A DNA stretch of 64,000 nucleotides from Streptomyces sp. NBC_00247 (GCF_036188265.1 NZ_CP108093.1:6167001-6231000), one strand, 5' to 3'. Shown: positions 40,053 to 49,701, numbered from the stretch's first letter. The notes: generated by a model from the sequence alone, not told the origin. Translations and numbers: made by a program.

Positions 40053-41186
40053 ATGACCGGGAAGAGCGGATCACCGGCGACCGGGCATTCCGGGCCCGCG
40101 ATCGGCATGGACAGGGCGAAGATCCTCGCCCGTCGCTTCGCCGCCCACGGACTGGACCGTTCCTCCGGCACGCCCGACCTCGGCGAACTGGGTGTGCTCG
40201 GGGTGCAGGACACCCCGGCAGGATCGGCGCGGCTCGCCCTGGCCGCGCGCGGGGTCCCGCCCGACGGTCTGGAGCGGGTCTGGACGTTCCGGGGTGCCCC
40301 GCACCTGCACCGGGCGGACGCGCTGCCCGCGCTGGCCGCCGCGCTCTGGCCGCTGGACGACGCCGACGCGGAGGCCCGCATCCGTACGACGGCCATCAAG
40401 GAGGGCGCGAAGCTCGGGCTGCGCGCCTTCCGGACCACCGCCGAGGCACTCCGGACCGTGGTGACCGGGCCGAAGCCCAAAGGGGTGGTCAGCGGGGAGG
40501 TGAGCGCGCTGGTGGACCCCTCGCTCACCTTCGACTGCGCCACCTGCGGGTCACGGCACGTCTCCGGCCTCCTCTTCCAGCAGGCCGGGCTCTTCGGCGG
40601 GGTGCGCGTCACCTCCGGGGGCGGTACGACGCTCTCCCCGCTGGAACCGGGGTTCGCGCTCCCGGAGGCCGCACACGGTACCGACGCCCTGGTCCGCGCC
40701 TACCTGCACCTGCACGGCCCGGCCGGCCCGGCCGAGGTGGCGAAGTACCTCGGTGTGCGCACCCCGGTCGTCCGGGCGGTCTGGCCCGAAGGTCTGCTGG
40801 AGGTCGAGGTGACCGGCGAGGGCGGCGGGGGGCGTACCGCCTGGCTGGCCGGTCCGGACACCGGCCCGCCCGAGCCCGGCCCCGGCACGACGGTACGGCT
40901 GCTGCCGCCGGGCGACCCGTTCCTCCAGGGCCGTGACCGGGAGCTCCTCGTCCCCGACGAGGGCCGTCGCAAGGAGGTCTGGCGGGCGATCGGCGGGGCG
41001 GGCGTGCTGCTGGTCGGCGCCGAGCCCGCGGGGACCTGGCGGGCCAAGGCGGCGGGACGCGCGGTCGCGATCACCGTCGCGCCGTTCGCCCCGCTCACCG
41101 CCCCGGTGCGCCGGGCCCTGGAGGCGGAGGCCGGGGTGGTGGCCGCCGCACGAGGCGCCGACGAGGCCCGCCTGCACCTGGTCTGA
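40053..41186 (+). CDS. Winged-helix DNA-binding domain protein (HTH_42 type)
   Basis: This 377-residue protein resembles the YcaQ/AlkX winged-helix family: several winged-helix units that bind DNA and, in relatives, unhook crosslinks as glycosylases. Visible are ARRFAAHGLD at the N-terminus, WTFRGAPHLHRADALPAL, GPAGPAEVAKYLGV and GDPFLQGRDRELLVPDE. The QxQ-type catalytic motif of AlkX glycosylases was not found, so enzyme activity is unproven. ATG 40053 is used; ATG 40107 is also possible. Confidence 0.8.
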   Translation: MTGKSGSPATGHSGPAIGMDRAKILARRFAAHGLDRSSGTPDLGELGVLGVQDTPAGSARLALAARGVPPDGLERVWTFRGAPHLHRADALPALAAALWPLDDADAEARIRTTAIKEGAKLGLRAFRTTAEALRTVVTGPKPKGVVSGEVSALVDPSLTFDCATCGSRHVSGLLFQQAGLFGGVRVTSGGGTTLSPLEPGFALPEAAHGTDALVRAYLHLHGPAGPAEVAKYLGVRTPVVRAVWPEGLLEVEVTGEGGGGRTAWLAGPDTGPPEPGPGTTVRLLPPGDPFLQGRDRELLVPDEGRRKEVWRAIGGAGVLLVGAEPAGTWRAKAAGRAVAITVAPFAPLTAPVRRALEAEAGVVAAARGADEARLHLV

Positions 41187-41216
41187 CGGTTCCGGACGCC
41201 CCGGCGGCTTCCTCGG

Positions 41217-42449
41217 TCAGCCCTCCGAAGGGCTCTTCGCCACCACACCACCCGGTACGGGCACCGAGCCGGCGACCTTGCGGTCGGCTCCCCGCAGCAC
41301 ACCGGCCCCGAGCACCAGGCCGAAGGCGAGCACCGTCACCAGGCCGAACGACACGACCAGCGAGGTCGCCTCCGCGAGCGAACCGATCGCGGACGGGGCG
41401 ATCAGCCCCGAGGTGTAGGTGATGGTGGCGACACCGGCGATGGCCTGGCTCGGGTTCGGACCGCTGCGCCCGGCCGCCGCGAAGGCCAGCGGGACGACGA
41501 CCGCCACCCCGAGGCCGATCAGCCCGAAGCCGCACAGGACGCCCACCACTCCGGGGGAGAGGACCACCAGAACCCCGCCCGCCGTGGCGAGCACTCCACC
41601 CGCCCGGACCGACCTGACCGCACCGAAGCGGTCCACGATGCGGTCCCCGGCGAGCCGCGCCACCGTCATCATCAGCGCGAAGGCCGTGGTGGAGGCCGCC
41701 GCGAGACCCGCGGAGGAGTCGATGACGTCCCGCAGATAGACGGCCGACCAGTCCATGCTCGCGCCCTCGGCGAAGACGGCGCAGAAGCCGATCGCGCCGA
41801 TCACCAGCGCCGACTTGGGCGGGAGGGTGAAGCGCGGCGGCGGCTCCTCGTCCGCCTCGCTGCGCAGATCCAGTACCCCCTGGCAGGCGAGGAGACCGAG
41901 CGCGGTCAGGGCCAGCGCGGCCAGGAGGTGGTGGAGGCGCGCGTCGGCGCCGATGTGGGCCGCCACCGTGCCCGCTGCCGAGCCGATCAGCGCACCGGCG
42001 CTCCACATGCCGTGCAGACCGGACATGATCGACCGGTCGAGGCGGTTCTCGACCTCCACGCCGAGCGCGTTCATCGCCACGTCGGACATACCGGCCGAGG
42101 CGCCGTAGACGAAGAGGCCCGCGCAGAGCGTCAGAAGGTTGGGGGCCAGCGAGGGCAGGACCAGCGCCAGCGTCCACAGCGCGAGCAGCCCGCGCAGCGC
42201 GTTCCGGGCGCCGAACCGGTGGCTGATCCGGCCGGCCAGCGGCATCGTGAGCGAGGCGCCGATCGCCGGGAAGGCCAGGGCGAGGCCCAACTGCCCGGCG
42301 CTGACCCCGGCGTGCTCCTGGATCCAGGGGACCCGGGTGGCGAAGCTGCCGGTGACGGCGCCGTGCACGGTGAACACCGCGGCGATCGCGTATCTGGCGC
42401 GTTTCACCTGCGCGGTGCCGAAGACGATCGCGGTCGAGTCCGATGACAT
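41217..42449 (-). CDS. MFS transporter
   Basis: This 410-residue transporter has 12 hydrophobic segments and the loop motif GRISHRFGARNAL between TM2 and TM3. The sequence resembles YbjJ-type sugar or drug exporters. It is divergent from a ROK regulator, which probably controls it through the shared operator. ATG 42449 begins MSSDSTAIVF. Confidence 0.88.
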   Translation of the reverse strand: MSSDSTAIVFGTAQVKRARYAIAAVFTVHGAVTGSFATRVPWIQEHAGVSAGQLGLALAFPAIGASLTMPLAGRISHRFGARNALRGLLALWTLALVLPSLAPNLLTLCAGLFVYGASAGMSDVAMNALGVEVENRLDRSIMSGLHGMWSAGALIGSAAGTVAAHIGADARLHHLLAALALTALGLLACQGVLDLRSEADEEPPPRFTLPPKSALVIGAIGFCAVFAEGASMDWSAVYLRDVIDSSAGLAAASTTAFALMMTVARLAGDRIVDRFGAVRSVRAGGVLATAGGVLVVLSPGVVGVLCGFGLIGLGVAVVVPLAFAAAGRSGPNPSQAIAGVATITYTSGLIAPSAIGSLAEATSLVVSFGLVTVLAFGLVLGAGVLRGADRKVAGSVPVPGGVVAKSPSEG

Positions 42450-42519
42450 TGCGAGGTTCCCTCCCCATATGGCGTCCGCAGAGCGGCCGGTGCTCCTGTC
42501 CCAGGATCGGGACGTAAAC

Positions 42520-42540
42520 TATCAGGAACCTTGCCTGATA
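42520..42540. promoter_or_regulatory. Operator-like inverted repeat between MFS and ROK genes
   Basis: TATCAGG and CCTGATA flank a 7-bp spacer in a 138-bp divergent gap. The plus-strand hexamer TAAACT (42515-42520) adjoins it. It is the only notable palindrome here and is the natural binding site for the ROK protein. Confidence 0.6.
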
Positions 42541-42587
42541 AAAAGCCCGCGTCGGAATGCGCGGCGGTGATCTGGAAGGATTCCGGC

Positions 42588-43817
42588 ATGCCCGCCTCAC
42601 CGAGCACCGCCCGGGCCATCAACGACCGGCTCGCCCTGCGTCTCCTCCAGCAGGACGGCCCCTTGACGGCCACCCAGCTCAAAACGTCGACCGGGCTCTC
42701 CCGCCCGACCGTCGCCGACCTGGTCGAACGGCTGCAGGAAGCCGGTCTCATCGAGGTCGTCGGCGAAGCCGGCGCCGAACGCCGGGGCCCGAACGCCCGG
42801 TTGTACGGAATCGTCGCGGACCGCGCCCACCTCGCGGCGCTCGACGTCCGTACCGGCAGCGTCTCCGTGATCGTCGCCGACCTCCTCGGCCGGACGCTCG
42901 CCGAGGCCAGCGTGCCGATCGGCAGCGACACCGGCACCGCGCCCGCCGTCGAGCGGGCGGTCGCCCTGCTGGAACGCACCGCCCGTGAGGCGGGCGACGC
43001 CCCGCTGCACAGCGTCGGCATCGGAGCCCCCGGGCTGATCGACCCCGCCACCGGCGAACTCCGCGTCACCATCGGACTGCCCGCCTGGCACCGGGAGTTG
43101 GTGACCTCCCTCCAGCGACGGCTGCCCGCCAGGGTCCTCGTGGAGAACGAGACCAACCTCGCCGCCGTCGCCGAACACCGCGTCGGAGCCGCCCGCGACC
43201 GGCCGACCTTCGCCCTCTTCTGGCTCGGCCACGCCATCGGCGCCGCCCTCATGCTCGACGGGACCCTGCGCCGGGGCGCCTCCGGCGGCGCGGGGGAGAT
43301 CGGCTTCATGCCCGTACCCGGCGCGGTCGGCGCCCTCTCGGCCGACACCTGCGAAGGCGGCTTCCACTCGCTCGTCGGCTCCGAGGCCATCTGCGCGCTC
43401 GCCGCCTCCCACGGCATGGAGCCCCCGCGGACCCGCCCCGACGCTGACGGCGGGGAACCCCCGTGCGCGGTCTCCGGCGCCGAGCAGGGGTACGCCGCCG
43501 CCGAGTACGTCCGCGAGGCCCTCGCCGGAGCGGCGGGCGGCGAGGCGTTCCTCGGTGCCCTCGCCCACCGCGTCGCCCTCGGTGCCGCCTCCGTCGTCTC
43601 GGTCCTGGACCCCGGCTGCCTGGTGCTCGCCGGCGAAGTGGGCCACGCCGGGGGGACCGGACTCGCGGCCCTGGTCGAGGAGCGGCTCGCCCTGATGTCG
43701 CCGCTGCGCACCGAGGTCCGGGCGGGCGAACTGGGCGGCACCGCGATCCTGCGCGGCGCGCTCTTCACCGCCCGGGAAGCGGCCCAGGACGCGCTCTTCG
43801 CCCCGGCTGCCCCCTGA
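42588..43817 (+). CDS. ROK-family transcriptional repressor
   Basis: This 409-residue protein has an N-terminal MarR-like winged helix (GPLTATQLKTSTGLSRPTVA) and a C-terminal ROK sugar-kinase-like domain with GIGAPGLIDP and GAGEIGFMP. The ROK zinc motif CxCGxxGC is degenerate (DTCEGGFHSLVG keeps one Cys). GGAAGGA lies just before ATG 42588; a TTG at 42531 is less likely. It probably represses the divergent MFS gene in response to a sugar. Confidence 0.87.
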   Translation: MPASPSTARAINDRLALRLLQQDGPLTATQLKTSTGLSRPTVADLVERLQEAGLIEVVGEAGAERRGPNARLYGIVADRAHLAALDVRTGSVSVIVADLLGRTLAEASVPIGSDTGTAPAVERAVALLERTAREAGDAPLHSVGIGAPGLIDPATGELRVTIGLPAWHRELVTSLQRRLPARVLVENETNLAAVAEHRVGAARDRPTFALFWLGHAIGAALMLDGTLRRGASGGAGEIGFMPVPGAVGALSADTCEGGFHSLVGSEAICALAASHGMEPPRTRPDADGGEPPCAVSGAEQGYAAAEYVREALAGAAGGEAFLGALAHRVALGAASVVSVLDPGCLVLAGEVGHAGGTGLAALVEERLALMSPLRTEVRAGELGGTAILRGALFTAREAAQDALFAPAAP

Positions 43818-43950
43818 CGCGAGGCGGCGCCGGACGGGCCTCGTGCGGTGCATCGCGCCTCGTCACGGAACGTGCGCTGTGAGCCAGCGCACAGCTACCC
43901 CCCTGCTGGCCGGAAGCAACTCGTGGCAGACTGTTGGGGTACCAGCAGCA

Positions 43951-44150
43951 GCGCACTCCGGGGTCGGTGTAATTCCGAACCGGCGGTTATAGTCCGCGAC
44001 CCGTCCGCATCCAGCGGCCGGTTGACCAGGTGAGATTCCTGGACCGACGGTGAAAGTCCGGATGGGAGGCAGTGCGCGGCGGGCCGTCATGGGTACGCCG
44101 CCGTGGGCGGACGCGTGTTCCGGAGAGTTCCGGGCAGCGCGTCCGGTTTT
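43951..44150 (+). promoter_or_regulatory. FMN riboswitch (RFN element) with terminator platform
   Basis: The aptamer spans about 43951-44077. P1 is gcgcact with agtgcgc. Core pieces gtgtaattccgaaccggcgg, agtccgcgac, ccgacggtgaaagtccggat and gggaggcagtgc match the RFN consensus. Downstream an 8-bp stem (44108-44115 with 44138-44145) is followed by tttt (44147-44150), a rho-independent terminator. FMN binding should cut off transcription of the rib operon. Confidence 0.95.
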
Positions 44151-44243
44151 CCCGCGGTCCCGGCGCCGACCCCTGTGCGTTCCGCTTCCTCTGTCGTCAT
44201 CGACAGGCCCCGGAGTCCGTGCCCGAAGAGGCAGGAGGACCCG

Positions 44244-45359
44244 GTGGCAACCGCAGCCGACATCACCGCCATGCGCCGAGCGATCGCACTCGCCGCACGC
44301 GGACTCGGCTCCACCAGCCCCAACCCGGTCGTCGGATGCGTGATCACCGACGCCGCCGGAGCCCCGGCCGGTGAAGGCTTCCACCAGCGGGCAGGCGGCC
44401 CGCACGCCGAGATCCACGCCCTGCGCGAGGCCGGGGAACGGGCTCGTGGCGGCACCGCCTACGTCACCCTCGAACCCTGCAACCACACGGGACGCACCGG
44501 TCCCTGCGCACAGGCGCTGATCGACGCGGGCGTCGCCCGCGTCGTCCACGCCGTCGGCGACCCGAACCCCCAGGCCACCGGAGGTGCCGAGACCCTGCGC
44601 GCCGCCGGGGTCCAGGTCGGGAGCGGGCTCCTCGCCGCCGAGGCCGAGGCCGGCAACACCGCCTGGCTCACCTCGGTGCGCCGCGGACGCCCGTACGTCC
44701 TCTGGAAGTACGCCGCCACCCTCGACGGCCGGATCGCCGCCGCCGACGGCACCAGCCGCTGGATCACCTCGCCCGAGTCCCGCGCCGACGTGCACCGGCT
44801 GCGCGCCGAGGCCGACGCCGTGATCGTCGGCTCCGGCACCGCCCGCACCGACGACCCGCAGCTCGGCGCCCGGGGCGTCGAGGGGGCCACTCAGCCGCTC
44901 CGCGTCGTCGTGGACACCACGGCCACCGCCGTACGCCCCGGCGCCCGGGTCCTCGACGCCACCGCGCCGACCCTGGTCGCGGTCGCCGAGGACGCAGACG
45001 CCCACCATTTGCCCGAGGAGAAGGTGCTCCGGCTGCCCCGCTCCACCACCGGCACCGGCCTGGACGTCACCGCCCTCCTCGCGGCCCTCCACGAGCGGTC
45101 CGTGCGCTCCGTACTCCTCGAAGGCGGCCCCACCCTGGCGGGTGCCTTCGTCGCCGCCGGGGCCGTCGACCGGGTCGTCGGCTACCTCGCTCCGGTCCTT
45201 CTCGGCGCCGGCCCCGCCGCGCTCGGCGACGCCGGAATCTCCACGATCGCGCGGGCGTTGCGGCTCGATGTGACCGAGACCGCGCACATCGGCCCCGATT
45301 TCCGCATCACCGCCGTACCCACCGCCGCCGCCAACTCCACCGCTCGGAAGGGAAACTAG
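44244..45359 (+). CDS. ribD: Bifunctional riboflavin deaminase/reductase RibD
   Basis: This 371-residue protein has an N-terminal cytidine-deaminase-type domain with zinc ligands HAEIHAL and PCNHTGRTGPC, and a C-terminal RibD_C reductase (about 150-371) with YAATLDGRIAAADG and LLEGGPTLAGAF. It carries out the second and third steps from GTP. GTG 44244 has AGGAGGA just upstream. The stop shares its last base with the ribE start. Confidence 0.95.
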   Translation: MATAADITAMRRAIALAARGLGSTSPNPVVGCVITDAAGAPAGEGFHQRAGGPHAEIHALREAGERARGGTAYVTLEPCNHTGRTGPCAQALIDAGVARVVHAVGDPNPQATGGAETLRAAGVQVGSGLLAAEAEAGNTAWLTSVRRGRPYVLWKYAATLDGRIAAADGTSRWITSPESRADVHRLRAEADAVIVGSGTARTDDPQLGARGVEGATQPLRVVVDTTATAVRPGARVLDATAPTLVAVAEDADAHHLPEEKVLRLPRSTTGTGLDVTALLAALHERSVRSVLLEGGPTLAGAFVAAGAVDRVVGYLAPVLLGAGPAALGDAGISTIARALRLDVTETAHIGPDFRITAVPTAAANSTARKGN

Positions 45360-46012
45360 TGTTCACCGGAATTGTCGAAGAACTGGGTGAGGTCACCGCC
45401 GTCGAGGTACTCGACGACGCCTCCCGCTTCCGGCTGCGCGGCCCCGTCGTCACCGAGGGCGCCAAGCACGGCGATTCGATCGCCGTCAACGGCGTGTGCC
45501 TGACGGTCGTGGAGACCGGTGAGAACGAGTTCACCGCCGACGTCATGGCCGAGACGCTGAAGCGCTCCAGCCTCGGAGCCCTCACCGCCGGCTCCCGGGT
45601 CAACCTGGAGCGGCCGATGGCGCTCGGCGGCCGGCTCGGCGGCCACATCGTGCAGGGGCACGTGGACGGCACCGGACACATCGTCTCCCGCACCCCCTCG
45701 GAGAACTGGGAGATCGTCAAGGTCTCGCTGCCCGCCGAACTGACCCGGTACGTGGTGGAGAAGGGCTCGATCACCGTCGACGGAGTGAGCCTCACCGTCG
45801 TCGACGCGGGCAGGGACCACTTCACCATCAGCCTCATCCCCACCACCCTCGCGCTGACCACGCTCGGCCTCAAGCAGCCCGGCGACCCGGTCAACCTGGA
45901 GGTGGACGTCATCGCCAAGTACGTCGAGCGGCTGCTCGGCGACCGCACCGCCAACCCGGGCGACACCTACCTCCGCAACCAGAGCGACACCGACGAGGAG
46001 AGCGCGAAGTGA
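45359..46012 (+). CDS. ribE: Riboflavin synthase, alpha type
   Basis: This 217-residue protein is two similar six-stranded barrels. Each has the substrate motif: GDSIAVNGVCLTV in the first and GSITVDGVSLTVV in the second. The start MFTGIVEELG is diagnostic. It dismutates two lumazines into riboflavin. It overlaps ribM by GTGA. Confidence 0.96.
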   Translation: MFTGIVEELGEVTAVEVLDDASRFRLRGPVVTEGAKHGDSIAVNGVCLTVVETGENEFTADVMAETLKRSSLGALTAGSRVNLERPMALGGRLGGHIVQGHVDGTGHIVSRTPSENWEIVKVSLPAELTRYVVEKGSITVDGVSLTVVDAGRDHFTISLIPTTLALTTLGLKQPGDPVNLEVDVIAKYVERLLGDRTANPGDTYLRNQSDTDEESAK

Positions 46013-46653
46013 ACGTGGCCGACTGGCTCAACTCCGAGGCGTTCACCGTCCTCGACCAGCACATCAAGTGGTCGGACATGATCGGCAACACGATCGGTCT
46101 GATAGCCCTGGCCCTCGGCTGGAAGCGGTCCGTGCTGACCTGGCCCGCGCAGCTCCTGTCCGGCGCCATCCTGCTCTTCGCCTTCGCCTCCGCCCACCTG
46201 TCGGGCAGCGCGGGCAAGCAGGTCGTGGTCATCGTCGTCTCCCTGCTCGGCTGGTACTCCTGGACCCGCGGCAGGCAGCAGGCGCAGGACGGCTCCATAG
46301 CCGTACGGTTCGCCACCTGGCGCGAACGCGGCGTACTGCTCGCGGGCGCGGTCGTCGGTACCCTCGCCGTCGGCGGCCTGTTCACCGCCTTCCCCGAACT
46401 CTCCTGGGACCCGTGGCCGGACGCGTACGTCTTCGTCGGCACCGTCGTCGCGATGTACGCCCAGGCGCGCGGCATGGTCGAGTTCTGGTTCGCCTGGCTG
46501 CTGGTCGACCTGGTCGGCGTCCCGCTGAACTTCGCCAACGGCTTCGCCTTCTCCGGCTTCGTCTACGTCATCTACGGCGCCCTGGTCCTGTGGGGCATGC
46601 GCGACTGGTGGCTGCGTACCCGCACCCCCGGTCTGGAAGGAGCCACGGCATGA
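46009..46653 (+). CDS. ribM: PnuC-family riboflavin transporter RibM
   Basis: This 214-residue membrane protein has about seven membrane segments and the PnuC-family WPAQLLSGAILLFAF and VNVADWLNSEAF regions. PnuC members import NMN-type vitamins. A homologue inside a riboflavin operon under an FMN riboswitch in Streptomyces davawensis (RibM) moves riboflavin and roseoflavin. Here it overlaps ribE and ribBA (GTGA and ATGA), so riboflavin is the likely substrate. Confidence 0.88.
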   Translation: MNVADWLNSEAFTVLDQHIKWSDMIGNTIGLIALALGWKRSVLTWPAQLLSGAILLFAFASAHLSGSAGKQVVVIVVSLLGWYSWTRGRQQAQDGSIAVRFATWRERGVLLAGAVVGTLAVGGLFTAFPELSWDPWPDAYVFVGTVVAMYAQARGMVEFWFAWLLVDLVGVPLNFANGFAFSGFVYVIYGALVLWGMRDWWLRTRTPGLEGATA

Positions 46654-47936
46654 CAGCCCAGCCCCCCACCCCGACGCCCCACGACCGTGAACTCGCGCTC
46701 GACCCCGTCGAGCAGGCGATCCGTGACATCGCCGCCGGCCGCCCCGTTGTGGTCGTCGACGACGAGGACCGCGAGAACGAGGGCGACCTCGTCATCGCCG
46801 CCGAGAAGGCCACGCCCGAAGTCATCGCGTTCATGATGAGCGAGTGCCGCGGCCTGATCTGCGCTCCCATGGAGGCCGACGAGCTCGACCGGCTCGAACT
46901 CCCGCAGATGGTCCAGCACAACACCGAGTCGATGAGGACCGCCTTCACGGTCTCGGTGGACGCCTCCGCCGCGTACGGCGTCACCACCGGCATCTCCGCC
47001 GCCGACCGGGCCACCACCCTGCGGATGCTCGCGGGCGGCACGGCCGGCCCCGGCGACTTCGTCCGGCCCGGCCACGTCTTCCCGCTGCGCGCCCGCGCCG
47101 GCGGCGTACTCGTCCGCAACGGCCACACCGAGGCCGCCGTCGACCTCGCCCGGCTCGCCGGGCTGCGCCCGGCCGGCGCGATCGTCGAGATCGCGGGCGA
47201 GGACGGTGTCATGCTGCGACTGCCCGAACTCGTCCCGTTCGCCCGCAAGCACGGCCTCACGATCATCTCCATCGAGGACCTGATCGCCTACCGCCGCAGC
47301 GCGGAACCGACCGTCCGGCGCGAGGCCGAGGTACGGCTGCCGACCGCCTTCGGCGACTTCACCGCGTACGGCTACCGCTCCGTGACCGACGGCGTCGAAC
47401 ACGTCGCCCTGGTGCACGGGGACATCGGCGACGGCGAGGACGTCCTCGTCCGCATCCACTCCGAGTGCCTGACCGGCGACATCTTCCAGTCCCAGCGCTG
47501 CGACTGCGGCCCCCAGCTCCAGGCATCCATGGAGCGGGTGACCGGCGAGGGCCGGGGCGTCGTCGTCTACCTCCGCGGCCACGAGGGCCGGGGCATCGGC
47601 CTGCTCCAGAAGCTGCGCGCGTACGAACTCCAGGAGCGCGGCTCCGACACCCTCGACGCCAACCTGGAGCTCGGCCTGCCCGCCGACGCCCGCGACTACG
47701 CCGCCGGCGCCCGGATACTGCGGGACCTCGGGGTGCACAGCCTCCGGCTGATGACCAACAACCCCGACAAGACCGCCGCCGTCGTCCGGCACGGCCTCGT
47801 CGTCAACGGCCGCGAGCCGATGCCCGTCCAGGCCGGCGAGCACAACCTGCGCTACCTGCGCACCAAGCGCGACCGGATGGGGCACGACCTGCCGTGGCTC
47901 GACGGCGTACCCGCCTCGACCTGCGGCAACCAGTGA
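46650..47936 (+). CDS. ribBA: Bifunctional DHBP synthase / GTP cyclohydrolase II
   Basis: This 428-residue fusion has RibB (about 15-215, DDEDRENEGDL and the MSECRGLICAPM block) and RibA (about 218-428, zinc Cys in CLTGDIFQSQRCDCG, then RGHEGRGIGL). It makes both precursors of lumazine. GGAAGGAG precedes ATG 46650. Confidence 0.97.
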   Translation: MTAQPPTPTPHDRELALDPVEQAIRDIAAGRPVVVVDDEDRENEGDLVIAAEKATPEVIAFMMSECRGLICAPMEADELDRLELPQMVQHNTESMRTAFTVSVDASAAYGVTTGISAADRATTLRMLAGGTAGPGDFVRPGHVFPLRARAGGVLVRNGHTEAAVDLARLAGLRPAGAIVEIAGEDGVMLRLPELVPFARKHGLTIISIEDLIAYRRSAEPTVRREAEVRLPTAFGDFTAYGYRSVTDGVEHVALVHGDIGDGEDVLVRIHSECLTGDIFQSQRCDCGPQLQASMERVTGEGRGVVVYLRGHEGRGIGLLQKLRAYELQERGSDTLDANLELGLPADARDYAAGARILRDLGVHSLRLMTNNPDKTAAVVRHGLVVNGREPMPVQAGEHNLRYLRTKRDRMGHDLPWLDGVPASTCGNQ

Positions 47937-47988
47937 CCCGTCAGACCCCCGACAGACCGACACAGCGACAAGAACGGTAGGAGAGAAC

Positions 47989-48474
47989 ATGAGCGGCAAG
48001 GGCGCACCCGAACTGTCCGTGAGCAACTGCGAGGACCTCCGTGTGGCGGTCGTCGCCGCACAGTGGCACGAGAAGGTCATGGACGGACTCGTCGACGGCG
48101 CCCTGCGCGCGCTCGGCGAACTCGGCATCCAGGAACCCACCCTGCTCCGCGTCCCGGGCAGCTTCGAACTGCCGGTCGTCGCGAAGGTCCTCGCCGGACG
48201 CGGCTACGACGCGGTCGTCGCCCTCGGCGTGATCATCCGCGGCGGCACCCCGCACTTCGAGTACGTCTCCCAGGGGGTCACCGCCGGACTCACCCAGGTC
48301 ACCGTCGACACCGGCGTCCCCGTCGGATTCGGCGTCCTCACCTGCGACACCGAGGAGCAGGCGCTGGACCGGGCCGGCCTGGAAGGATCTTCCGAGGACA
48401 AGGGCCACGAAGCGGTCACCGCCGCCGTCGCCACCGCCACCACGCTGCGAACCGTCAGCGAACCCTGGCGCTGA
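47989..48474 (+). CDS. ribH: 6,7-dimethyl-8-ribityllumazine synthase
   Basis: This 161-residue enzyme forms icosahedral or pentameric shells. RVAVVAAQWHEKV, VPGSFELP, GVIIRGGTPHFEYV and GVLTCDTEEQALDRAG are the family blocks. GGTAGGAGAG precedes ATG 47989. It ends the riboflavin operon; hisE follows 34 bp later and may be co-transcribed. Confidence 0.97.
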   Translation: MSGKGAPELSVSNCEDLRVAVVAAQWHEKVMDGLVDGALRALGELGIQEPTLLRVPGSFELPVVAKVLAGRGYDAVVALGVIIRGGTPHFEYVSQGVTAGLTQVTVDTGVPVGFGVLTCDTEEQALDRAGLEGSSEDKGHEAVTAAVATATTLRTVSEPWR

Positions 48475-48508
48475 GGGCGGGCGGCGACCCCGTATTCTAA
48501 GGACCATC

Positions 48509-48781
48509 ATGGCCAACAAAACCTTCGAAGAACTCTTCGCCGAGCTGACGCTCAAGGCCGCGGACGGCGACCCCTCCACCTCGCGCACCGCCGAACTGGT
48601 GGGCAAGGGGGTCCATGCCATCGGCAAGAAGGTCGTCGAGGAGGCCGCCGAGGTCTGGATGGCCGCCGAGTACGAGGGCAAGGAAGCAGCGGCCGAGGAG
48701 ATCTCGCAGCTGCTCTACCACGTCCAGGTGATGATGGTCGCTCGCGGGATCTCCCTCGACGACGTCTACTCCCACCTCTGA
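48509..48781 (+). CDS. hisE: Phosphoribosyl-ATP pyrophosphatase
   Basis: This 90-residue all-helical MazG-like enzyme catalyses histidine step 2. KKVVEEAAEVWMAAEYEGKEAAAEE holds the metal-binding Glu/Asp residues (quoted as pieces 40-64). It is stand-alone HisE, as usual in actinobacteria. hisG follows. Confidence 0.96.
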   Translation: MANKTFEELFAELTLKAADGDPSTSRTAELVGKGVHAIGKKVVEEAAEVWMAAEYEGKEAAAEEISQLLYHVQVMMVARGISLDDVYSHL

Positions 48782-48852
48782 GCAGCCCCTCCGCGCCCCC
48801 GCTGAAGCCCCGCACGTCCGCACGCTCCTCCGCACAAAGGAAACCCGAGCTC

Positions 48853-49701
48853 ATGCTGCGCATCGCCATCCCCAACAAGGGTTCACTCTCCGGGCCTGCG
48901 ATGGCGATGCTCCATGAGGCCGGATACCAGCAGCGCAAGGAGTCGAAGGAACTCGTTCTCGTCGACCCCGTCAACGAGGTCGAGTTCTTCTACCTGCGTC
49001 CCCGGGACATCGCGATCTACGTGAGCTCCGGCCGTCTCGACATCGGCATCACCGGCCGCGACCTGCTGCTCGACTCCGGGGCCGACGCCGAGGAGATCCT
49101 CCAGCTCGGCTTCGCCCGCTCGACCTTCCGGTACGCCACCAGGCCCGGTACCGCCGAGGGCCCGAAGGACTTCGACGGCATGACGATCGCCACCTCCTAC
49201 GAGGGCATCGTCGCCAAGCACCTCGCCGACAACGGCGTCAGCGCCTCCGTCGTCCACCTCGACGGGGCGGTCGAGACCGCCATCGAACTCGGGGTCGCCC
49301 AGATCATCGCCGACGTCGTGGAGACCGGCACCAGCCTGCGCAACGCCGGGCTGGAGGTGATCGGCGAGCCGATCATGAAGTCCGAGGCCGTCGTCATCCG
49401 CCGCACCGGAGCCGACGCCGAGGAGCCCAAGGTCCAGCAGTTCCTCCGCCGTCTCCAGGGCGTCCTGGTCGCCCGGACGTACGTGATGATGGACTACGAC
49501 TGCCGCGTCGAGCACCTGGAGCGCGCGGTCGCCCTCACCCCGGGCCTGGAATCTCCGACCGTCTCCCCGCTGCACCACGAGGGCTGGGTCGCCGTCCGCT
49601 CGATGGTCGCCTCCCGCGAGGCGCAGCGGATCATGGACGACCTGTACGAGCTCGGCGCCCGCGCCATCCTGACCACGGCGATCCACGCCTGCCGGCTCTG
49701 A
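48853..49701 (+). CDS. hisG: ATP phosphoribosyltransferase, long form
   Basis: At 282 residues this is the long HisG: two periplasmic-binding-like catalytic lobes (about 1-205) and a C-terminal ACT-like domain (about 206-282) for histidine feedback inhibition. MLRIAIPNKGSLSGPAM and ATSYEGIVAKHLADN are characteristic. No HisZ is needed for this type. Confidence 0.97.
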   Translation: MLRIAIPNKGSLSGPAMAMLHEAGYQQRKESKELVLVDPVNEVEFFYLRPRDIAIYVSSGRLDIGITGRDLLLDSGADAEEILQLGFARSTFRYATRPGTAEGPKDFDGMTIATSYEGIVAKHLADNGVSASVVHLDGAVETAIELGVAQIIADVVETGTSLRNAGLEVIGEPIMKSEAVVIRRTGADAEEPKVQQFLRRLQGVLVARTYVMMDYDCRVEHLERAVALTPGLESPTVSPLHHEGWVAVRSMVASREAQRIMDDLYELGARAILTTAIHACRL

